Source of the DNA: Allokutzneria oryzae
Lineage (GTDB): Bacteria; Actinomycetota; Actinomycetes; Mycobacteriales; Pseudonocardiaceae
Length of the DNA stretch: 64,000 nt
Direction: 5' to 3'
Assembly (NCBI RefSeq): GCF_042429765.1
Contig: NZ_JBHLZU010000004.1
Location: forward strand, 120,590 to 184,589
The notes beneath the pieces are model-generated. The model saw nothing but the letters and a program-made list of their open reading frames with translations. It searched no databases and was not told where the DNA came from. Of the stretch, positions 46,401-64,000 are shown in pieces; within the stretch, counting starts at the first letter, position 1, and each line of letters starts with the position of its first letter. The translations under genes were made by a program, and so were the position numbers.

Positions 46401-49400
46401 TGGCCGACGTGGTCGCCAGGCACGAGAGCCTGCGCACGGTCTTCACCGAGGTTGACGGCACTCCCTGTCAGGTCGTGCTGCCTTCGGCCAATCCTGAGCT
46501 GGTTGTTGTCGAGTCCACTGAGGATGGAGTTGCCGACGCGCTCAACTTCGCGGCCGACTACGCGTTCGACCTGACGGCGGAGATTCCGCTGCGAGTCACG
46601 TTGTTCCCGCTCGGCGGCGACGAGTACGCGTTGCTCGTCCTGATGCACCACATCGCCAGCGATGGTTGGTCCCTTGAGCCGCTGGCGAAGGACCTCGCCG
46701 CTGCTTACGAAGCCAGGCTGCGCGGGGAAGCTCCTGTGTGGACGGAGCTTTCGGTCCAGTACGCGGACTACACGTTGTGGCAGCAGGAACTCCTCGGAAG
46801 TGAGGACGACCAGACCAGCCTTGTCTCGCAGCAGGTGTCGTTCTGGCGCAGCACCTTGGACGGCCTTCCGGAGCAGCTGGCGCTTCCGGTCGATCGCCCG
46901 CGCCCGCCAATTCCGAGCTATCGGGGCGCTGCGGTCGAGTTCGGTTTGGACGCGACGTTGCACGCGGGCGTCGCCGAGCTGGCCAAGCGCACGGGCAGCA
47001 CGGTGTTCATGGTTGTTCAGGCAGCGCTTTCGGCTCTGCTGAGCCGTTTGGGCGGTGGCTCGGACATCCCGCTCGGCACCGTGGTCGCGGGCCGCACCGA
47101 TCAGGCGCTCGATGATCTGATCGGGTTCTTCGTCAACACGGTGGTGCTGCGGACCGACGTCTCCGGCGACCCGACCTTTACGGAGTTGCTGGCACGGGTT
47201 CGAGAGACCGACCTCGCGGCGTTCGCCAACCAGGACGTGCCGTTCGAACGCCTCGTCGAAGTGTTGAGCCCCACGCGGTCGCTGGCGCACCACCCGCTGT
47301 TCCAGGTGATGCTGACCTTCCAGAACAACGATGGCGGCGACTTCGCCATGCCGGGCCTGCGCGCCGGGTACGCCGACGTTGACACCACCGTGTCGAAGTT
47401 CGACCTCACGTTCTTCGTCGAGGAGAACTACTCCGCCGACGGCGTGGCCGAAGGCATGAGCGGTGAGGTCGAGTTCGCCACTGACCTGTTCGACCACAGC
47501 ACCGTCGAGACGATCGTGCGACGGCTCGCCAGGATGCTGGCGGCGGTGGTGGCAGAGCCGGACCAGGCGATCGGCCGGGCTGATGTGCTCGCGGAGGACG
47601 AGCGCGAGCGGATTCTGGTGCACTGGAACGACACCGTCGCCCCGGTCCCGGCTGCCACGCTGCCGGAGCTGTTCACCGCTCAGGTCGCGGCCAACCCGGA
47701 CGCGGTGGCAGTGGCGTTCGAGGACGTTGAGCTGTCCTATGTGGACCTGAACGCGCGGGCGAACCGCCTTGCGCGCCACCTGGTCTCGCTCGGCGTGGGA
47801 ACGGAGTCGATCGTCGCCGTCGCGGTGCCGCGTTCGGTTGACCTGGTGGTCTCGCTGCTGGCCGTGCACAAGGCCGGTGGCGCGTACGTGCCGATCGACC
47901 CGGACTATCCGGTTGACCGCATTTCGTACATGCTCACCGACTCCGCTCCGGCGTGTGTCGTCACGACCTCGACGGTCTCATTGCCAGAGCTGTCAGCGCG
48001 GCAGGTGGTTCTCGACTCGCTTGACCTGGAAACGCTGTCCGACAAGGACTTCGCGACCTCGTTGAGGCCGAGCCACCCGGCGTACGTGATCTACACCTCC
48101 GGTTCGACCGGTCGCCCCAAGGGCGTTGTCGTTTCGCACAAGGGTGTGGCGAGCCTGTCGGCGGCGCACGTGGCGAACTTCGAGGTCGGTACGGGCAGCC
48201 GGGTCCTCCAGTTCGCGGCGTTGAGCTTCGACGCGGCGGCCTGGGAAGTGATCATGGGCCTGCTGTCGGGCGCGACGCTCGTGCTGGCTCCCGCGGGCAA
48301 GCTGCTCCCGGGCGCGGCCCTCGCCGAGGTGGTGGCGCGGCACGGGGTCACGCACGTGACGCTGCCGCCGACAGCGCTGGCCGCGCTGCCGGAGAACGCG
48401 TTGCCGGAGGGTTCGACGCTGGTCGTCGCCGGTGAAGCGTGCCCGCCGGAGCTGGTGGACCTGTGGTCCCGTGGTCGCCGAATGATCAATGCGTACGGAC
48501 CGACGGAGACGACGGTCTGCGCGACGATGAGCGATCCGTTGTGCGGCAAGGTGACCCCGTCGATCGGGCGTCCGATCACCAACGCCCAGGTCTACGTGCT
48601 GGATGCCGCACTGCGTCCGGTCGCGCCGGGTGTCGCGGGTGAGCTGTACGTGTCGGGTGCGGGCCTGGCGCGCGGTTACCTCGGTCGTCCTGCGTTGACG
48701 GCGGAGCGGTTCGTGGCCTCGCCGTTCGCGGTGGGGGAGCGGATGTACCGCACCGGCGACCTGGCGCGGTGGACGCCAATCGGCGAGCTGGAGTACCTGG
48801 GCCGGGCGGACACGCAGGTCAAGGTACGTGGTTTCCGCATCGAGCTGGGCGAGGTCTCGTCGGTCCTCGTCCAGCACCCGGCGGTCACCGCCGCCACGGT
48901 CATCGTTCGGACCGATCGCGCCAACGACCCGCGAGTGGTCGCTTACGTCGTCGGGACCGGTGACGGGTTGCGGGAGCATGTGGCCGCGAGCCTGCCGGAC
49001 TACATGGTGCCCAGCGCGTTCGTGGTTCTGGACGAGATTCCGTTGCTGCCCAACGGGAAGGTGGACCGCAAGGCGCTTCCCGCGCCGGAGGTCGCCACCG
49101 TCGTCTCCCGTGCTCCGCGCAACCCGCGTGAAGAGCTGATGTGCGGCCTGTTCGCCGAGGTGCTGGACGTTCCGGCGGTCGGCGTCGATGGCAGCTTCTT
49201 CGACCTCGGTGGTCACTCGCTGCTGGCCACCAAGCTCGTCAGCCGGATCCGGTCTGTCTTCGATGCCGAGGTCGCCGTGCGCGCAGTTTTCGAGGCGCCG
49301 ACGCCCGCCGAGCTGCTGGAGCGGCTGGCCGGGGCCGACCGTGCGCGTGCTCGGCTGGTACGGGCGGAGCGCCCCGCGGAGATCCCCTTGTCGGCGGCAC

Positions 49401-52400
49401 AGCGGCGGTTGTGGTTCCTGCACCGCCTTGAGGGACCGAGCGCGACCTACAACGTGCCGCTGGTGCTGCGGCTGACCGGGACCATCGACGTCGAGGCCAT
49501 GCGGGCCGCGATCGGTGATGTCGTCGCCAGGCACGAAAGCCTGCGCACCGTCTTCCCCGAAGCCGATGGAGTCCCCTACCAGCTCATCCTTGAGCCCGCC
49601 GAGGCGCGGCCCGTGCTGCGCGTCGTCGAGACCGAGGAACTCGAAGCTGCTGCGGAAGAGGCCGCACGGCACGCGTTCGACCTGTCGAGCGAGTTGGCGG
49701 TCCGCTCGTGGTTGTTCACAACGAAGCAGGACGAGCACATCTTGTTGTTGCTGCTGCACCACATTGTCAGCGACGGTGCTTCGCTGGAGCCGTTGTCCCG
49801 CGATCTGTCCACCGCGTACGCGGCGCGGCTTCGCGGTGAAGCTCCAGTGTGGACGGAGCTTGCGGTGCAGTACGCGGACTTCACGCTCTGGCAGCGCGAA
49901 GTGCTCGCCACCGAGGAGGAGCTTCAGGTCGCCTTCTGGCGGGACGCCCTCGCCGGTGTTCCCGACCTGGTCGAGCTGCCGATCGACCGCCCGCGCCCGC
50001 CGACGCCGAGCTACCGGGGCGACGAGGTCAGCTTCACCGTCGACGCGGAGCTGCACCGGAAGCTGACTGAGGTGGCCCGCGAGACCGGGACCACGCCGTT
50101 CATGGTTGCGCAGGCCGCGCTCGCGACCCTGTTCACCAGGCTGGGCGCCGGAACGGACATTCCGCTCGGCACCGCGGTCGCCGGGCGGACCGACGAGGCG
50201 CTCGACGAGCTGGTCGGCTTCTTCGTGAACACCGTGGTGCTGCGGACCGACACGTCCGGGGCACCGACGTTCCGGGAGTTGCTCGGCCGCGTGCGGGAGG
50301 CCGACCTCGCGGCGTTCGCGCACCAGGAGGTGCCTTTCGAGCGCCTCGTCGACCTGCTCAGCCCCACGCGGTCGCTTGCCCACCACCCGTTGTTCCAGGT
50401 GATGCTGGTCTTCGACAACAACGCCGATGCCGAGCTGGACCTGCCAGGCCTGCGGGCGCGGATCGCCGAGGTGGACACCGGGGTCGCGAAGTTCGACCTC
50501 ACTTTCCACCTGGAGGAAACACCGTCCGGAGTGGACGGTTCGGTGCAGTTCGCCACCGACCTGTTCGACCGGAGCACCGCGACGGCGCTCGGCGAGCGGT
50601 TCGTCCGGGTCCTGCGCGCCGCGTTGACCGAGCCGGACCGGCCCATCACCGAGCTGGACGTACTCTCTGCCACGGAACGGGAGCAGGTGCTCAGCGCGTG
50701 GAACGACACCGCCGCTCCGGTGACCGCCTCGACCTTCCCTGCGCTGTTCCGGGCGAGGGTCGAGCAGGCTCCTGACGCGACGGCCGTGCTGTTCGAGGAC
50801 GAGTGCCTCACCTACGCGGAGCTGGACGAGCGTGCTGAGCTGCTCGCGAAGTTCCTGTGCACCAAGGGCGTGGGTCCCGAGCAGGTCGTCGCGGTCGCGT
50901 TGCCGCGCTCCGTCGAGCTGGTGGTGACGCTGCTCGCGGTCCTCAAGGCAGGTGGCGCGTACGTGCCGATCGACCCGGACTACCCGGCCGACCGCATCGA
51001 ATACATGATCACCGACTCGAACCCGGTTCTGGTGATCACCAACCGGGCGATCTCGGAGACGTTGCCGGGGACTTCGCTGGTGCTGGAGGACGTGGACCCC
51101 ACGGACCTGCCCGAGGTCGCGGAGCCCGTGCTGGTACCGAGCCATTCGGCGTACGTGATCTACACGTCCGGTTCGACCGGTCGTCCCAAGGGCGTCGTGG
51201 TCTCGCACGCCGGTGTCGCGAGCCTGTCGGTCGCCCAGATGGCGGCTTTCGAGGTCGGCGCGGGCAGCCGGGTCCTCCAGTTCGCGGCGTTGAGCTTCGA
51301 CGCGGCGGCCTGGGAGATGATCATGGGTCTGCTGTCTGGGGCCGCGCTGGTCCTGGCCCCGGCCGACAAGATCCTCCCCGGCGAGCCGTTCGCGCGGGTC
51401 GTCGCCCGGCACGGGGTCACGCACGTGACGCTGCCGCCGACGGCGCTGGCCGCGCTGCCGGAGAACGCTCTGCCAGAGGGTTCGACGCTGGTCGTCGCCG
51501 GTGAGGCGTGCCCGCCGGAGCTGGTCGGCCGCTGGTCGCGGAACCGTCGGATGATCAACGCGTACGGCCCGACGGAGACGACGGTCTGCGCGACGATGAG
51601 CGATCCGTTGTCCGGCGTGGTCGTGCCGTCGATCGGTCGCCCGATCACCAACGCGCGTGCCTACGTGCTCGACGCCAACCTCCGCCTTGTGGCGCCGGGT
51701 GTCCAGGGTGAGCTGTACGTGTCCGGTGCGGGACTGGCGCGCGGGTATCTCGGGCGGCCCGGTCTCAGCGCGGAACGATTTGTCGCCAACCCGTTCGGTG
51801 AGCCGGGGGAGCGAATGTACCGCACCGGTGACCTGGCGCGGTGGACCGTTCACGGTGAGCTGGAGTACCTGGGCCGGGCGGACACGCAGGTCAAGGTGCG
51901 TGGCTTCCGTATCGAGCTGGGCGAGGTCGAGTCCGTTCTCGCGCAACACCCCGCCGTCGCCCGTGCCACGGTCATCGTCCGCGAGGACCAGCCGGGAGTG
52001 CGCCGCCTCGTCGCCTACGTCGTCGGGTCCAGTGTGGACCTTCGTGAGCACACGGCGGCAAGCCTGCCGGACTACATGGTGCCCAGCGCGTTCGTGGTTC
52101 TGGACGAGATTCCGTTGCTGCCCAACGGAAAGGTGGACCGCAAGGCGCTGCCCGTGCCGGACTTCGCGTCCACCGCTGGCAAGCGCGCGCCGAGCACTTC
52201 GCGCGAGCAGGTGCTGTGCGAGGCGTTCGCCGAGGTGCTCGGGCTGCCCGAGGTCGGTGCCGATGACGGGTTCTTCGAGCTGGGCGGCGACAGCATCCTG
52301 TCCATCCAGGTGGTCAGCCGAGCGCGCAAGGCCGGACTCGTCGTGACCGCGCGGGACGTGTTCCAGCACCGCACACCCGCCGCGCTGGCCGAGATCGCAC

Positions 52401-53772
52401 AGGTCCTGCCGACGGCGTTCGCCGACCCCGACGCCGGGATCGGCGAGCTGGCCCCGACGCCGATCATGCGCTGGCTGCGGGAGCTGGGCGGGGCCAAGGG
52501 CTTCAACCAGTCGATGACCGTCCAGGTTCCGATCGGACTCGACGAGCGCCAGCTGACCGAGGCCGTGCAGGCGCTGATCGACCACCACGACGCGCTGCGG
52601 CTGACGGTTGTCAGTCCTCAGTGGACGCTGCGGGTCCGCCCGCGTGGTGAGGTTGATGCCGCCAGCCTGATCACACAGGTCGGCGAGATCGACGCGCAGA
52701 ACGCCGAGGCCGCTCGCGCCGCGCTCGACCCGGAGACAGGTTCCGTCGCTCGGTTCGTGTGGTCGCCGGGCCGTCTGCTGATCGTGCTGCACCACCTGGT
52801 GGTGGACGGTGTTTCCTGGCGTGTCCTGCTGCCCGACCTCGCGGCGGCGTGGACCGCGATCGCCGCGGGTGAGCGGCCGGAGCTGGAGCCTGTGGGCACC
52901 TCGCTGCGGGAATGGTCGCGGCAGCTCGCCGCTTCCGCACCGCAGCGGGTCGGTGAACTGCCGGTGTGGCGGGAGATCGCGGGCACTCCGGACCCGCTGC
53001 TCGGCAGCCGGGCTCTGGACCCGGCACGGGACACCGCCGCCACCGCGCGGGAGATCTCGCTGACCCTGCCGACCGAGCTGACCGAGCCGCTGCTGACCAG
53101 GCTCCCGGCCACGGTGCACGGAACGGTCAATGACGTGCTGCTCACCGGTCTCGCCATGGCAGTGGCGAAGCGGCGACCCGGACCGGTGCTCGTCGACCTC
53201 GAAGGCCACGGCCGTGAGGAGATCACCGAGCACACCGATCTCTCGCGCACCGTCGGCTGGTTCACCAGCCTGTTCCCGGTCCGGCTCGACACGGGAGCCG
53301 GCGCCACCATGGATGCGCTCAAGCGGGTCAAGGAGCAGCTGAGGTCCTTCCCGGACAACGGGATCGGCTACGGCGTGCTGCGGTACCTGAACGGGGACGA
53401 CGACATCGCGGTGTCGCCGCAGATCGGGTTCAACTACCTCGGGCGATTCGGTGCCGACGGTGCGGAGCAGGACGGGATCACACCCGCGCCCAGGGACCCG
53501 TCGATGCCGATGACACACGCGGTGGAGATCACCGCGGTCACCGACGACACCCCGAACGGCCCGGTGCTCAGCGCAACCTGGACGTGGGCGGGCGAGCTGC
53601 TGTCCGAAGTGGACGTGCGGCGGCTCGCGGAGGACTGGTTCGCCGCGCTCGGCGAGTTGGTCGCGGACTCCTGCCGGACCGAAGCCGGTGGCCACACCCC
53701 GTCCGACCTCGGGCTGGACTCGTTGAGCCAGGACGAGATCGACGACCTCGAAGCCGAGTTGGGAGACTGGTG

Positions 53773-53773
<1 letters not shown>
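31490..53773 (+). CDS. Nonribosomal peptide synthetase 1, eight modules, four without a usable A domain
   Basis: The 7427-aa protein starts at GTG 31490, 8 nt after GGGAG; an ATG at 31505 and in-frame codons upstream are alternatives. Order: A1-PCP1 / C2-remnantA-PCP2-E2 / C3-PCP3 / C4-A4-PCP4 / C5-remnantA-PCP5 / C6-degenerateA-PCP6 / C7-A7-PCP7 / C8-A8-PCP8-E8. It has no starter C domain, so it begins with a free amino acid. All C and E domains keep HHxxxDG and all PCPs keep GG(H/D)S. Specificity codes read from the A4-A5 region are DATQFAHID (A1, closest to Gln codes), DFWNIGMVH (A4, Thr), DAWTVAAVC (A7 and A8, Phe). E2 and E8 imply D residues at positions 2 and 8, and C3 and C9 are of the acceptor type following E. 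The protein ends in a docking-type helix (LSQDEIDDLEAELGDW). Confidence 0.92.
31550..33265 (+). other. NRPS module 1: A-PCP (loading module)
   Basis: A1 is complete: LKAGAAYLPIDPDY, YTSGSTGRPKG, YGPTEAS, YRTGDLAR, NGKLDRRALP. The code DATQFAHID(K) shares seven of ten positions with the DAWQFGLIDK type described for Gln, but W, G and L are replaced by T, A and H. PCP1 has FFELGGDSLL (about 33130). Because this module has no C domain, A1 resembles a stand-alone loader. Confidence 0.8.
33295..36640 (+). other. NRPS module 2: C - A remnant - PCP - E
   Basis: C2 has HHIASDGW (33681). Only the small C-terminal A subdomain is left (34651-34965, about 105 aa), from ADDQIRVRGVRID to AEGLLDRAALP; the A10 lysine is Leu and motifs A1-A7 are gone. 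PCP2 is intact (GGDSIVSIQ, about 35075). E2 is intact (HHLVVDGVSW, 35618), so a D residue is made here. The E2 end (36583-36665) resembles an E-type docking helix. Confidence 0.85.
36650..38235 (+). other. NRPS module 3: C - PCP, no A domain
   Basis: C3 is of the type that accepts a D-aminoacyl donor (LPLAPLQEGLLFHSLYDEQ start) with HHILFDGW (37077). After C3 a linker of about 40 residues, rich in Glu and Gly (37920-38030), leads straight to PCP3 (FFELGGHSLTAI, 38099). Not even a fragment of an A domain is present. Confidence 0.88.
38255..41410 (+). other. NRPS module 4: C-A(Thr)-PCP
   Basis: C4 HHIASDGW (38668), A4 complete with code DFWNIGMVHK, the canonical threonine signature; the A5 motif is YGITETT. 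PCP4 FFELGGHSLLVT (about 41275). The product residue is predicted as L-Thr. Confidence 0.88.
41425..43480 (+). other. NRPS module 5: C - A remnant - PCP
   Basis: C5 is intact. The A remnant (about 42820-43235, some 140 aa) starts at the VTVLDEGGQPVPPGVTG segment and keeps degraded A7 (GELARR), A8 (VVDVETVRGFRV) and A10 (DGRVDRAALP, Lys lost) motifs; A1-A5 are missing. PCP5 is intact (FFDLGGHSLSAI, about 43345). Confidence 0.85.
43500..46220 (+). other. NRPS module 6: C - degenerate A - PCP
   Basis: C6 HHIASDGW (43899). The A region (about 44880-45975, some 360 aa) has lost A2 and A3 (no LKAGxAYLP, no TSGSTG), has NSYSIADF where NxYGPTE belongs, and ends RNSRIDRAALP without the lysine. A7 (RTGDLGRR) survives. 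PCP6 is intact but reads FFEWGGHSLRAT. The A domain cannot be active as an ATP-dependent adenylating enzyme. Confidence 0.82.
46245..49335 (+). other. NRPS module 7: C-A(Phe)-PCP
   Basis: C7 HHIASDGW (46648). A7 complete; code DAWTVAAVCK, nearly the phenylalanine code of GrsA/TycA. PCP7 FFDLGGHSLLAT (about 49195). The A domain is nearly identical to A8 across large parts. Confidence 0.88.
49360..53760 (+). other. NRPS module 8: C-A(Phe)-PCP-E
   Basis: C8 HHIVSDGA (49759). A8 complete; code DAWTVAAVCK. PCP8 FFELGGDSILSIQ (about 52268). E8 HHLVVDGVSW (52791), so D-Phe is passed on. The end is a docking helix for NRPS 2. Confidence 0.88.
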
Positions 53774-63813
<10,040 letters not shown>

Positions 63814-63817
63814 GACC

Positions 63818-63854
63818 CCTCCGGCAGGAACGGCAGCGAGGGTCCTGCCGGAGG
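63818..63854 (+). terminator. Hairpin terminator of the NRPS operon
   Basis: CCTCCGGCAGGA (63818-63829) and its exact complement (63843-63854) form a perfect 12-bp stem with a 13-nt loop, starting 5 bp after the NRPS 2 stop. There is no T-tract. It marks the likely 3' end of the NRPS transcript. Confidence 0.75.
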
Positions 63855-63890
63855 CCCAGGTGCGCCTGGTCCTGGCTGGCGCCGTTGGGG

Positions 63891-63945
63891 TTTTCGCGTT
63901 TTGTAGGCATCTTGCGCGAAAGAGCGCTCCCATGTCGCATTAAGA
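63891..63945 (-). repeat. Intergenic hairpin element, copy 3 (diverged)
   Basis: On the minus strand it reads CTTAATGCGACATGGGAGCG, then CTCTTTCGCGC, and ends ACAAAACGCGAAAACCCC. The last 18 bases are the same as in copy 1. The left hairpin arm seen in copies 1 and 2 is lost or diverged. It lies 77 bp after NRPS 2, beyond the terminator. Confidence 0.65.
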
Positions 63946-64000
63946 GGGTGTCTCGTTTGGGTCTGATGGGATTCTTCGGCATGATCGTTGCTCGTGGATG

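Noticed and set aside
47993..53695. Very long open minus-strand frames opposite the NRPS genes, for example one of 1900 codons
   Set aside because: They are mirror images of the high-GC third-position bias of the NRPS reading frame. They have no RBS, no domains and strange composition (His, Arg, Gln-rich).

Overview
The window is GC-rich DNA with dense codon-biased genes, frequent GTG starts and 4-bp ATGA/GTGA overlaps. Together with HemQ, a DUF222/HNH protein, TIGR04222 proteins and a SARP regulator, this points to a filamentous actinomycete, probably of the Pseudonocardiales type. That assignment is inference; no rRNA or other taxonomic marker is present.

Left third (1-24600), mostly chromosomal genes. 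It opens with the 3' end of a haem-pathway oxidase and hemQ, followed by a methyltransferase-like membrane protein. On the minus strand lies a compact set: two TIGR04222 membrane proteins with Gly/Cys-rich tails, a DUF692 (MNIO) enzyme and a small partner, translationally coupled, which looks like an uncharacterised peptide-modification system. Then come msrB, a GntR regulator, a secreted alpha/beta hydrolase that has lost its nucleophile serine, a stand-alone LigD polymerase domain, a Tat-exported GH78 alpha-L-rhamnosidase, a DUF222/HNH gene, and a five-gene rhamnose uptake/isomerase operon behind a LacI-type palindrome. The rhamnosidase would release rhamnose outside the cell, the ABC transporter would import it, and RhaI would isomerise it; the kinase and aldolase are not in the window. 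A serine protease, RNase Z, a Fic protein and an ASCH protein follow.

Right two thirds (about 24900-63860), a nonribosomal peptide gene cluster. It contains a SARP regulator, a type II thioesterase, an amidase, two small unknown proteins, a divergent carbamoyltransferase with an unusual acceptor loop, and two giant NRPS genes of 7427 and 3346 aa with a closing thioesterase. The two NRPSs form 11 modules. Four modules of the first protein (2, 3, 5 and 6) have no usable adenylation domain: remnants are about 105, 0, about 140 and about 360 residues long, while their C, PCP and E domains keep their catalytic motifs. The readable adenylation codes suggest X1(Gln-like)-D-X2-X3-Thr-X5-X6-Phe-D-Phe-Ser-Asn-X11. 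Loading in trans of four carriers, possibly by the N-terminal A domain, is the most interesting hypothesis here.

A 55-72 bp hairpin-bearing intergenic element occurs three times (1777, 30224, 63891), each time just downstream of a gene. The NRPS operon ends in a clear hairpin terminator. The cluster may continue beyond the right edge; no MbtH gene, exporter or resistance gene is visible inside the window.
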